In this document: positions 1 through 10,270 of the stretch, in pieces
How positions within the stretch are numbered: position 1 is the stretch's first letter
How the letters are laid out: every line of letters begins with the position of its first letter
Origin: Magnolia sinica
Taxonomy: Eukaryota; Streptophyta; Magnoliopsida; Magnoliales; Magnoliaceae
DNA: 64,000 nt
Assembly: GCF_029962835.1 (NCBI RefSeq)
Contig: NC_080574.1
Span: 39,871,501 to 39,935,500 of the forward strand
Direction of reading: 5' to 3'
Notes under the pieces: model-generated
What the model was told of the DNA's origin: nothing
Database searches by the model: none
The model's input: only the letters and a program-made list of their open reading frames with translations
Position numbers and translations under genes: made by a program

Positions 1-846
1 GGGGAACCCGATGGGATCAAAGATCGTGGGGTCTTGGCCTCACATGTTGGGGGGTCTTGGTCTCGTAACTCGTTCAGGGCATTTGATACGTTTGGTATAT
101 CAGATTCTCCAATCTACTGGATGAAAGGACTTAACTAAGAACTCGGCTAATACTATCGCATTAGCTAGGGTAGCGACTCGGCAGTCGAGGTCGCTCTGAG
201 GGAGTGTTGGTCATATGCGATCGTTAGATGGTGTCGCTCGAGGGAGAGTTGTGGCGAGGGCATGCATCACATCATCCGTCATGCATGCACATTAATAAGA
301 TTAGTTAGGTGTTTATGATTGATTGTTTTTCATTGAATTCTTATTATAATTGATGCTTATTACAACTTAAGACTAATAACACCCACTGAGTTGATCACTC
401 ACTCCCACTCTAGGGCGATGTTTTAAAACACCAACCAGACTTTACTGTAGCTGCAGGTGACGAGGGGTTCGAGGAGCTTGTCGGAGTGAACTTAGAAAAG
501 GAGGATGAGCTGTCCTACTTTCAGTTGATTGGCGGCTCTCCGTCGATCTGATGGGCGGAGTTTAAATCGCTGAGTTGTGGACTTAGCCTTATTCTTTCTT
601 GGACATAATATTCTTTTGTGATTTTGTTGGGCGATGCCTTGTGCGGCCCATTTGCATTCTTTTGGACCTATATATATTTGATCACCTCATTTCAGTAGAC
701 TTGTGTGATTGTGCTTCATGTTCCAGGAAACTCCAGGCTGCGTAATTAAATTGAATTAAATGCATAATTATGAAAAATCGGTTCAGTGACACTCGGGAAC
801 TCGGGAGTCGAGTGTATACATGACCCCCAATTTTCAGGGTGTTACA
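1..846 (+). repeat. 5' LTR of chromovirus A, 3' portion
   Basis: Matches 19867-20722 along its length and ends ...ggtgttaca, the inverted partner of the LTR start tgtaacg at 8047. It contains the sequence gttttaaaacacc near 420, an uninterrupted relative of the site where the Harbinger element at 21010 inserted into a related LTR. Confidence 0.9.
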
Positions 847-849
847 AGT

Positions 850-861
850 TGGTATCAAAGC
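850..861 (+). other. Primer binding site, initiator tRNA-Met type
   Basis: Three bases after the LTR end the sequence is tggtatcaaagc. The site complementary to the 3' end of plant initiator tRNA-Met is tggtatcagagc, so it differs at one position (g to a). Confidence 0.8.
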
Positions 862-2290
862 ATGGTTTGGAAGTAACTGGGCCATGGGTCATGTACTCAC
901 TGACACGTCTGTGGACTTGAGAGTAGACGCAACAAAGACTTAGAAATATAACAGCCATCACGGACCTTGAATCGAAAGTCTTAGACGGATGGTAAGACTT
1001 ACTAGGAATTAGGATTGGGTAGTGAGAGAAAGCAAAGACGCGAGGAAATGGATCCGGGAGTCATACAGGACCTCAACCCATTGATAGGAACGAGACGGAG
1101 ACTAAATGATTGGATGGTAGAAGCCCTTGTCCAAGCCCAGATGAGCTAATACCAGACTAAACATACTAGTTCCGACCCATTCGGGGGTAATTAGCTTGGG
1201 GCGAATGAGAATTTACAGGAAATAGAGAGGACATAGAAAAGTCAGATTTTGGCCCCTAACGAAGAATGATCTTATGAAACTGATAGACCTAATGCGTAGA
1301 TCAGCTCTTTCTACCCTGAATCCATATATAGAACTTCCCGGGGGACCTTACTGGCGCCTAGGAAAATGCCCAGAAGGTGGACCCCACTAGGGGAGCAACT
1401 GGCCGGCGGGACCCCGCACGTCCGCCTATGCCTGCTCGCGCACCCCACCCACGCACGCATCAACCCCGCCCGACCTCCAGGGTCCACACGGGACCCCACC
1501 CACCACACGTGGCCCCCGCCTGGGAGTTTAGCAGCTCCGCGGGACCCCGCCTGATTGGCGTGGGCCCCGCCCGACCTCGAAAATGGGGTTCTCCCCTCCC
1601 TTGCATTGCACACTCGTGTGAGGCCCACTTTCTTGTTAACTTAAGGGTGTTTAGCATCCTTTCCCCTCCACTCTCACTCCTTCACTCTCACTCTCCCATC
1701 CCCAAGCCCATTTCTCCAAGCCTACCCTCTTCCCCTTCACAAACCCAACACCAAAAACCACCTCCACTCCTTCATATCTTCCATTTCCTCTTCCTCATTT
1801 TCCAGCCATCTTCCACTCTCTCACTTTCAAAACTCACTCACATCTTCCATCTCAAATCCCAATCTCTATTCAAACCGCATATCCTCAACTCACCATTTAT
1901 TTCATCCTACACAACCTCATCTCAAACCCATTCCCAAATTTCATTTTCCAAACCCATTCTCAAGTCCATCCACATAACCCCTCTTTCACTCCCAACATCC
2001 ACCAAACTCATCCTCAACACCATCTCAAGCCCCATTCTTAAATACGTTCTCACCCCCAAATCCATCCTAGTCGGGGGAAATGGCCTTCCTAACAACCGTC
2101 ATCTCTTTCTTCTCCAATATGACGATCCTTTCCCTCATGGGGAAGAAGAGACCGTCCCCCGCAGAGCCCGGACCGAGCTGAGAAAGGCGAAGTAAGAAAA
2201 GGGCTGATCCAAAGGGGCATGCAGTCTCGGAAGTTCGCTCCAAGTGGAGAAATGATTCTCAAAGGGGTCTCGCGATTCAAGCGTCCCAAC
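862..2290 (+). other. Leader of chromovirus A with GC-rich and pyrimidine-rich foreign sequence
   Basis: No confident gene. From about 1360 to 1600 the strand is very rich in C (gggaccccgcc-type motifs). From about 1650 to 2080 it is an almost pure C/T/A tract of repeated ctc, ccattc and aaaccca units. This differs from the flanks and probably came in with the ORF remnant that follows. The open frames here only reflect the absence of G, and no domain is visible. Confidence 0.5.
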
Positions 2291-2304
2291 CACCCGTTGA
2301 AGAC

Positions 2305-3089
2305 ATGGGAAATTTTTACGTACGCAACGTCGCCTTCGAAGCCTTTGTAGAGGATCACTTGTTCGATGATATCGCCCTACTCGGTTGGTTCATGGAAAGG
2401 GGATAGGGGCAAATATTCTATGGAGATTCCTAGGCAGATGAAGGACGGGTTAGAGCTTTCTACATGCAGATCAGAAACCCTCAATTCAAACCCTTAGGCT
2501 TTGATCTTGTAGTGGGAAGCAAGAGGTTTCCATTCGGGGCGGCAAACATTGCAGACGTACTTGGCGTGCCACTGGGGGAGGTGCAGATTGAGGAAGGGCA
2601 CTTGGATACGAGTCAGGCCCACAACGAGCTGGCGCGCTTTCTGTATGGCCAGATTGTTCAATGGAGGCGAGAGGTCGGCTTGAATTCGTCCAACTTGAAC
2701 CTGGAGTACCATGTGCTTCACCGCATTTGCACCCACAATGTCTATCTGAGGCTAAAGAGGTGGTCGGGACTGAGGAAATCCAAACAGTCAGTAGGGAGCC
2801 TCTTATCATACCAGATATACGCGAGCACTTGGATGCGCTCCAGGCCGAGGTAGCGGGGATCAAGGAGAGCCAGGCGAAGATTGTGGAGAACCAGGCGAAG
2901 CAGGATAAGTGGAACAAGAAGATGTACCGAGTTATAAAGGGCCTGATCTGCTGCAGCAAGGGGAAGAAGCACCGCCACTTTCGCCTGACTCAAACAAGTA
3001 GCGGCACCACCTTACTGATGAATAGTAGTTGCTTTAAGTTGTTTAGGTCTAAATCCCAGGGACTGGAAATAGTTAGGGCCTTTGCTTAA
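2305..3089 (+). pseudogene. Remnant of a plant retrotransposon accessory ORF (putative plant transposon protein-like) with coiled coil
   Basis: Starting at 2305 one frame reads a segment with two stops near 2404-2435 and then an open stretch from 2464 containing FYMQIRNP, GSKRFPFGAANIADVLGVP and a weak C-terminal part. The pattern 'reach a short FY..(I/L)RNP segment, then a conserved V.GK.VPFS..IN..LGLP core' is the one I associate with the putative plant transposon protein domain of Athila/Ogre-type elements. From about 2740, in another frame, a charged heptad-rich coiled coil follows (EHLDALQAEVAGIKESQ, then a KQDKWNKKMY segment). The frame change means it is broken. It sits between the primer site and gag of element A, where a Tekay element normally has no such gene, so it is probably an insertion or a recombinant leader. 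Family assignment is tentative. Confidence 0.45.
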
Positions 3090-3351
3090 TTAGATAGTAT
3101 TTTCCTTTCGGCTGTCATGTTTAGTAATGCTTGTAATCCATGCTGTAACATGTAATTAGCCATACCTATGGCATTTTAAAATCAATGTGAATATATGGAT
3201 TGCTTCAAAAATTTCTTGTCACCATGAAAATGCTTGTATGTATGTTGCCTATATGCATAAATGAAATATATATGGTTTCTGTATATGTACGCATGACCTT
3301 GGTATGAGCAATGTTTAATACCTAACCTATCTAAGGACGTTCTTCCAGGAA

Positions 3352-4490
3352 ATGCCTCCACGAGAGGAGGGTCGATACGTCTGCCTGCCTTATGGCGGCT
3401 TGGTCGAGTGGGACTAACTCCCTGACAATCAACAAGGTCTCCAAGGGGGAACGGTTCCCAGAATACAGGTAGCACTACCCAAGAGGCGGTCTCGAGTGCT
3501 TCGTCACCGCAAGCCGCAGCACCCGTACCTCCTACGCTACAGGCTATAGATCGCGTGGACCAGATGTTGCTTCTCATGCAACAATAACAGCAGATGATGG
3601 TTACTAATATGCAACAACAACACCAGATGATGGCCACTATGATGGGATCCATGGCCCAGAACATGGGTATGCCGCAACTGGTGCAACCCGGCTTAACTGC
3701 GCCCACAAACAACATAAGCAATCTATCTGAGCAGTTTTAACGGTATAGACCGCCTACTTTTACCGGCACCCAGCGCCCCGAGGAAGCGAAATATTAGCTC
3801 AACTGGGTTACCAAGTTTTTGCGACCTCTCCATTGCTCTGAAGCGGAGAACGTTAAGCTCCTCTCATACCTCTTTGAGAAAGAGGCAGATTTGTGGTGGG
3901 AGAGTGTTCTCCGGTCTATTCCCGAGGACCACGTATGGACGTGGGAGGAATTTGAGGCCCGCTTCAATGAAAAGTATCTCCCTCAGACGTACCAACATGA
4001 GAGGAAGAACGAATTCCTCCACCTCCAACAAGGGGAGATGACCGTAACGCGATACGAGAATCGTTTTACCGAATTGTCGCGCTACACTTCTGAAATTATC
4101 GCCAACGAGGCGATTAAGATGAGGCAGTTCACGGCAGGGCTAAGGAGCGGCATTCGCTCAAAGATGTGTTGTGCCAGCATTAGAACATATGCCGAGCTCG
4201 TTGAGATGTCGATACGGGCAGAGAAGGATGAGGAGCGTGTCTCACGGACCTGTTCACAGCTAGGGCCACGAAACAGGATGAAAGGACCGTCCTCTTCTTT
4301 TGTCGGAAAGAGGCCATGCCCGAACTCTCTGCCCAGACTAGTTGTTACACTGGCTCCCTCTACACGACCTTCACAGATATATGACAATTGTAGGAAAACT
4401 GGCCACTCGGAGCCGTATTGCTTCACGAGGATGAGGGATCTTAGCTTCATGCCACCTCAGCGCAACAACAGACCCCCTCAGTAGGCACTG
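3352..4490 (+). pseudogene. gag of chromovirus A (broken)
   Basis: Nucleocapsid/capsid polyprotein. The start MPPREEGR at 3352 resembles the MPPR start of Tekay-type gag. A stop follows about 20 codons later, and further stops occur at 3585, 3738 and 3795. From 3819 to 4484 the frame is open and shows the retrotransposon gag core (KEADLWWESV, then FNEKYLPQ, LQQGEMTVTRYENRFTEL and RQFTAGLRSGIR). A zinc knuckle follows near 4376-4430, but its first Cys is replaced by Tyr (YDNCRKTGHSEPYC), so the CCHC box is damaged. The stops at 3585, 3738 and 3795 each restore to a sensible residue by undoing a C-to-T or G-to-A change. Confidence 0.85.
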
Positions 4491-4629
4491 TAGATTTCGC
4501 CCCTACGGGCAATGGGGTCTAGTCAGCAGTTTCGTCGTCCAACGCTACCTCAAGTTAGGTCGCTACAATGGCCTATGTAGCGGCCGAACTTTCTACAGCA
4601 GGCACGGGTACATGCCTTAGTGGCCAAGG

Positions 4630-5110
4630 GCTAGGATACAGTCATCTCCATTCCAACGGCCTTTGAGGTGACGTCCCACGTACAAGGTACTCCCATATTT
4701 TTGCTAGTAGACACTGGATCTACTGCTTCTCTTATATCGCATGCAACCGTCAAGCGTCTAGGACTGCACCTACTCCCTTCGTAGGAGTAAAGATCATTGG
4801 TGTCGTCGGTACTTTCTCAGAGGCAACAAAGATATGTCTTGATTGCCTCACTGACTTGGGATGCAAGGTGGCGCTTGTAGATTTGATAGTGACCAAGATC
4901 TTCCATTATGACATCATCCTGGGCATGGATTGGTTGACCATGATGAAGGCAGAAATTGACTGTGACACGCTGACAGTGAAAATATACGAAGATAACGGCA
5001 CTTTCCTCATATTCCCAGTCCAGGTTAGTCACGATTGTAGGATTTTGTATTATGCTTCATTGGAGGACGGTTATGATGGGCCCTCGATAACATACACACC
5101 CGTGGTCTAA
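4630..5110 (+). pseudogene. Aspartic protease of chromovirus A (broken)
   Basis: Retropepsin segment that would cut the polyprotein. The catalytic triplet DTG is encoded at 4710-4718 in the context FLLVDTGSTASLIS. The second conserved block LGMDWLTMMKAEIDC lies near 4918-4962. The two blocks are in different frames, since a frame change occurs between about 4780 and 4856, and the second frame ends at the stop at 5108. Spacing after the zinc knuckle and before the reverse transcriptase fits the usual gag-PR-RT order. Confidence 0.85.
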
Positions 5111-5149
5111 GACTTTGGGGACGTATTTAGAGCCATACCTGGACTTCTG

Positions 5150-5935
5150 CCTCGACGTGAGATAGACTTCACGATCGATCTGACTTCGGGTGTCAAGCCC
5201 ATCTCTTTGCCTACTTACCGCATACCCCCATGTGAGATGGAAGAACTATGATCTCAAATCGACAAATTGCTAGAGTCAGGCTTTATCCGACCTAGCGTAT
5301 CACCCTGGGGAGCCCCGGTCCTATTTGTGAAGAAGAAGGATGACTCATTACGCTTATGTGTAGATTATAGAAAGTTGAACCAAGTGACAGTTTGAAACAA
5401 ATACCCCTTGCCCAGAATTGATGATTTGTTCGACCAGCTGAGGGGTGCTCAGTACTTCTCAAAGATCGATCTACAATCAGGGTACCATCAGTTACGAGTC
5501 AGGGACGAGGATATACAGAAAACGGCTTTCAAAACTTGTTTTGGCCATTATGAGTTCCTAGTTATGTTGTTCGGGCTCACCAATGCTCCAGTGGTATTCA
5601 TGGACCTCATGAATAGGGTCTTTAGGCCGTTCATATAAAGAATCGTCATCGTGTTCATTGACGACATATTAATTTATTCAAAGAGCCGTGAAGAACATAG
5701 AGAACATTTGAGAGCGGTCCTAGAAATACTTAAGAAAAATCAGTTGTTTGCACAATTCAGGAAATGCGACTTCTGGAAGGAGGAGGTCAAATTTTTGGGA
5801 CATGTAGTGTCCAAAGAAGAAATATCTGTGGATCTCGCCAAGGTGGCGACCGTGCAGGATTGGAAGCAACTGAAGTCGATCACAGAAGTGAGTAGTTTTG
5901 TCGGTCTCGCTGGTTATTATCGAAGATTCAATTGA
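5150..5935 (+). pseudogene. Reverse transcriptase of chromovirus A (broken)
   Basis: RNA-dependent DNA polymerase. Blocks in order: [22 protein letters not shown] (about 5277-5340), [13 protein letters not shown] (5403-5440), [13 protein letters not shown] (5464-5502), [15 protein letters not shown] and the catalytic box FIDD at 5654-5665 in [12 protein letters not shown]. Both catalytic Asp of the box are kept. In-frame stops are at 5249 (TGA), 5393 (TGA), near 5636 (TAA) and 5933 (TGA). Those at 5249, 5393 and 5933 sit where relatives have CGA (Arg), the expected result of cytosine deamination. Confidence 0.9.
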
Positions 5936-6430
5936 GACTTTTCGAAAATAGCTCGGCCGCTATCCCAGCTGTCACGGAAGGACCTTAAATTTGCCTGGAA
6001 TGAGAAGGTGGAGGTGGCCTTCTAAGAGTTGAAAGATAAACTGACATCAGCACCTGTGCTTGTATTGCCTGAGCAAGGGGTCAAGTACACTGTCTATACG
6101 GATGCCTCCCGAGTGGGCTTGGGTTGTGTACTCATGTAAAAAGACAGGGCAATTGCTTATGCATCTCGACAGCTGAGGAAGCATGTGGAGAACTACCCTA
6201 CACATGACCTCGAGCTTACGGCTGTAGTTTTCGCATTGAAGATATGGAGACACTATCTCTATGGTGAGGAGTTTGAGCTCTTCTCTGATCATAAGAGCCT
6301 CAAATACATCTTCACCCAGAAGGACCTGAATATGAGACAGCGTTGCTGGATGGAAACGCTGAAGGACTTTTAAGTTTGATGTCTCATACCACCCTGACAA
6401 GACCAATTTGGTGGCAGATGCCTTGAGTCG
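5936..6430 (+). pseudogene. RNase H domain of chromovirus A (broken)
   Basis: Ty3-type RNase H following the RT connection segment. Recognisable blocks are VYTDASRVGLGCVL (6091-6132), [45 protein letters not shown] and the closing NLVADALSRK (6405-6434). Stops occur at 6023 and 6137, both TAA where CAA (Gln) is expected. Near 6368-6373 one extra T shifts the frame: removing one base would restore continuity into the ADALSRK block. Confidence 0.9.
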
Positions 6431-8009
6431 CAAAAAAATGATTGAATTTGCGGCCTCGCTAATGGTGAGAGAGTTGGACATGGTAGAATTTATAAGGGAC
6501 TTCGACATGAAGTTGACCGTGGAGGAGCCGTACGAGGTCGTAGCCCATCTTCAAACCCAACCAATGATTAACAGCAAAATGATTGAAGCCCAGGAGGGTG
6601 ATGAGTTGTTGAAGAAGATAAAAGAGAAAATAAGGAATGATGTAGGGTCTGAGTGGAGGATCGGTACCGATGGGGGATTGCGGCACCGAGGCCCCCTTTG
6701 TGTTCCAAATCTTCTAGAGCTACAAGAAGAAGTTCTAAATGCCGCTCACAACTCCAAGTTGGCGATGCATCCTAGTAGTACAAAAATATACTGGGATCTG
6801 AAGTGAACCTATTGGTGGGACAACATGAAAAAGGAAATAGCGGAGTATGTGTCCCGATGCCTCACCTGTCAACAAGTCAAGGCTGAACATCGCCGACCAC
6901 TGGGCCTATTGCAGCCCATGCCCATAGCAGAATGGAAGTGAGACTTCATATCTATGGACTTCATTACCGGTTTGCCCAAGACTAGGAAGGGGCATGACTC
7001 GATATGGGTGATTGTGGACAGGCTAATCAAATTAGCCTACTTCCTGCCGATCAAGACTTCTCGCTCCGCTGATGATTTGGCCAAGTTGTATATCAAGGAA
7101 ATCGTGCGGCTCCATGGTGTCCCGTTGGAGATTGTGTCGGACCGGGATACTCGGTTCACGTCGATCTTCTGGACCTGCATCCAAGAAGCCATGGGAGTGA
7201 ATTTGAAGTTTAGCACTGCCTTCCACCCGTAAATAGATAGGCAAACCAAACGAGTGAATCAGATATTGGAAGATATATTGCGGGCTTGTGTTCTGGACTT
7301 TTAGGAGAGTTGGGATGATTGTCTCCCGTATACTAAGTTCGCCTACAACAATAGCTTCCAAGCTAGCATCGGTATGACGCCTTACGAGGCTTTGTATGGG
7401 CGTCCGTGCCGAGCCCCACACTGTTGGGAAGAAATTGGCGAGAAAAGCTTGTTAGGACCAAATTTGGTGCGGGTTACAACCGAGAAGATTGGAATTATTT
7501 GGCACTACCTCTTGACGGCCCAAAGCAGACAGAAGAGTTATGCCGATACCAGACAAAGGGACTTGGAATTTGAAGTTGGAGACCATGTATTTCTCAAGAT
7601 ATCCCCAATGAAGGGCATTTTATGCTTCGACAAGAAGGAAAAGCTCGCACCACGATTTATCGGGCCCTTTTAGATTTTTTACCGTGTTGGTGTGGTTGCC
7701 TATCGCTTGGCCCTACCCACACCTCTTGTCGGACTGTATAACGTCTTCCACGTATCAATGCTAAAGAAGTACGTCCCCGATCCTTTGCATATCATCAAGT
7801 GGGAGTATGTTGAGCTTAAGAAAAATGCCACATACATTCTCCAACCCACTCGAATATTGGACAGGAAGGAGCAGGTCCTACGTAATAAGGTCATCCCATT
7901 GGTCAAGGTATTATGGACCCACCACGATGAAGAAGAGGCCACTTGGGAGACGGAGGCAGAAGTCCGCAGGCAGTACCCAAGACTTCTTCAGCAATATGAA
8001 CAGGTATAA
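6431..8009 (+). pseudogene. Integrase and chromodomain-like tail of chromovirus A (broken)
   Basis: Zinc-binding HHCC region around 6730-6900 (H..H in NSKLAMHPSSTK, then [11 protein letters not shown]). The core has the first Asp in MDFITGLPK (about 6955) and the second in IVSDRDTRF (about 7132). At the catalytic Glu position the motif reads QTKRVNQ, with AAA at 7248-7250, so the active-site Glu is Lys. The GPY/F-type module (LAPRFIGPF) and YRLALP, NVFHVSMLKKYVPDP follow. The C-terminus VLWTHHDEEEATWETE..RRQYPRLL is a group II chromodomain-like end. Stops at 6804, 6939 (TGG to TGA), 7230 (CAA to TAA), 7302 (TAG) and about 7672 break the frame. Confidence 0.9.
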
Positions 8010-8031
8010 ATTTTGAGGATGAAATTTATTT

Positions 8032-8046
8032 ATAAGGGGGGTAGAT
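8032..8046 (+). other. Polypurine tract of chromovirus A
   Basis: The purine run aaggggggtaga followed by tt lies directly before the LTR start tgtaacg at 8047, the position where plus-strand synthesis is primed. Confidence 0.75.
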
Positions 8047-9243
8047 TGTAACGTCCCATCCAACTAGAACAGTGTTCTAGGACGTCGACGTAGGAATTGC
8101 CATAGGACCATTCGTTTAAGCCACTCGTAGTGAGGTACTACTAATAAATTAAACCTAGATTAGCCCAATTGAATAGACTAGATGGGTCCTGATAGGACCT
8201 GGTGTGGGCCTCTAAGCCAAATGACCGTTTACACCCAGCAACAGCCTGTGCGGGCTATACCGCGATAAGGGAAGGTCAGAAAATTATAAAAATTTAAGGA
8301 AGCATAGATCTCACTGGGCTTGGGGACCATCGCGGACCATGGACCTGGTGAACACTCAGAAGTGGAATCTTGCACTGACTAAATGCACCCTACTAATGCC
8401 ATAATTGGAATTTGACACTTGCAAATGACTGGGATTCTAGGCGTTTCAGCCATCGGAACTCTTCTATATTTATGGTAAAGGTCTAATGTATTTTTCTACA
8501 TCCATCCATGAACTCTGGGACCCGATCATGGAAGGGTGACCGTTGATCACAAATCAGACCCGTGTGACTAAACCCCATATCCGATCATTTCCAAACTTTA
8601 CATGGCCCTTCATCGGGCCATAGAGCATCTATCCTATAAGTTTCATGGCCAAAGGGCCACTAGAACTGCTCCAATCACCAGAATGGACCCCACAGGTTCA
8701 TTTAAAGATGGGAATCGTTTACTCAAACCCCATAACCATTCATCTGTTTATTTCCAAATTTTATATGGCCCCTCATTGGGCCATAAGGCACCTACCCACC
8801 AAATTTGGTGGCCAGGAGAGTGTTAGAGCTGCCCAACACCAATGAGAGTCCTAGCGGTCTATTTTGGAAACTTGTGGAAACTTGGGACCAAAGGGCCCAA
8901 GTCTAGCAAATAAACCCAAACCCTTATCTTATAACTCCCACCACAACCACCATTGCCAAGGGAGTAAAGAAAGAGCAAGGAGAAGAAAGAGAGGGTGAAG
9001 GTGAGAAAGGTGGATCCTAGATCGAGGTAGGGCCCAAAGAAATCAAACCCCACAACTCCCTACCTCTTCTCCAAGGAGAAGCCCTCCTCCTTGACCCCCC
9101 ATTCGTCCATTGGTCGTCTAGGGAAGATCTTTCATCCCTTTTTCTATGAAACCCATGTGTTGAGAAGGGATCGGCGTGGATTTCTCACATGCAAGAACTT
9201 GTTTTAGGGATTCTGGCCGATCAACCCCCCCAAAGCCCCATTC
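8047..9243 (+). repeat. 3' LTR of chromovirus A, first part
   Basis: Begins tgtaacgtcccatcc after the polypurine tract. It is interrupted after ttc (9241-9243) by the CACTA element and continues at 18961. Within it a segment near 8588-8660 is repeated in diverged form near 8751-8820 (catggcccttcatcgggcca-like). Confidence 0.85.
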
Positions 9244-9264
9244 CACTATAAGAAAAATGGGTAA

Positions 9265-9640
9265 AGGCTACGGCCAAAAATCGTAGCAAAAGCCCTTTTG
9301 CTACGGATATAATTCGTAGCACGTCCATCGCTATTGGTGGGATAGCTAAAGGTATAGCTACGGATTATATCCATAGCAATATATACCAATAGCTACGGAT
9401 ATAATCCGTAGCAATCAACACCAATAGCAACGGATTATATCCGTAGCTATAGATACCAATAGCTACGGATTATATCCGTAGCAATACCTTTAGTTACCCC
9501 ACCAATAGCGACGGACGTACTACGGATCATATCCGTAGCAATAGATACCAATAACACCAATAATATCCGTAGCAATAAATACCAATAGCTATGGACAAAA
9601 GCCGTAGTTATAGCTACGGATTATATTTGTAGCTATTTTT
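9265..9640. repeat. CACTA left subterminal repeats
   Basis: At least ten copies of a short palindrome with the form gctacggat(t/a)ta(t)atccgtagc, spaced by accaatag or caatatat. Each can fold into a hairpin. In CACTA elements such subterminal motifs bind the transposase. Single diverged copies recur at the other end near 18862-18914. Confidence 0.85.
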
Positions 9641-9950
9641 TAAAAAATTGTAATAATACGACCTGTTTCTATTGCAAGAACCTGCTATGATTGATAACTC
9701 ATCTAAGCTTAATGCTGATAGAAACAGTACATAAAATGCAATCAGGGAAAAAAATGATGCATTTATTACAAATAGCAATCAAATCATACAATGCATCCTA
9801 CATTTACATTTCTAAATAAACAATACTTCACTGTGCTTAACCTATCATAAGAATTACAACTAAGGCGTGCCCTCGTGTGTAAGAAATAAATACACTCTAA
9901 CACAGTAAACACCCTCCATATGCATTCAATAATGCTTACATTTTTACAGA

Positions 9951-10126
9951 ATTTTCTTCCTTCAGACAGTCAATTTCAGCAAATGCAGAAGATAGAGCTT
10001 CTTCTTTCCTTAAAACTGCAGATGTAACTTCTATGGACTTTGACACAAGATCACTTTCAAGTTCTGAAACCCTTGCCTTGAGAAAATGAATTTCATACTC
10101 TACCGACTTCTTTAGCTTGTCAGCCT
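9951..10126 (-). pseudogene. Exon-like coiled-coil segment inside the CACTA element
   Basis: On the - strand an acceptor-like tacag precedes an open segment reading ADKLKKSVEYEIHFLKARV, then SELESDLVSKSIEVTSAVL and KEEALSSAFAEIDCLKEEN. The pattern is a clear heptad coiled coil with a well-conserved, protein-like codon pattern. It ends near a possible splice donor (tct followed by gtaaaa). I do not recognise the parent gene; long coiled-coil proteins such as kinesins or tethering factors are possible. It is isolated by the telomere-like array from the other exon pieces, so it is probably a captured host fragment. Confidence 0.5.
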
Positions 10127-10270
10127 GTATAAAACAGAATTTGTAGATACAATCAAACAAGCATGCCTTTATACACATCTCAAAAGGAAGAAAGACAAAA
10201 AAATACTTATATATGAAGAAATAAAAAATGTACCTACAAATCTTCTAAACTATGGCAAAATCCAACATGA

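Noticed and set aside
1377-2195. Long open frame of 272 codons
   Set aside because: It runs through C-rich and CT-rich DNA with no G and thus few stops; the protein is Pro/Ser/His low complexity without domain or homology pattern.
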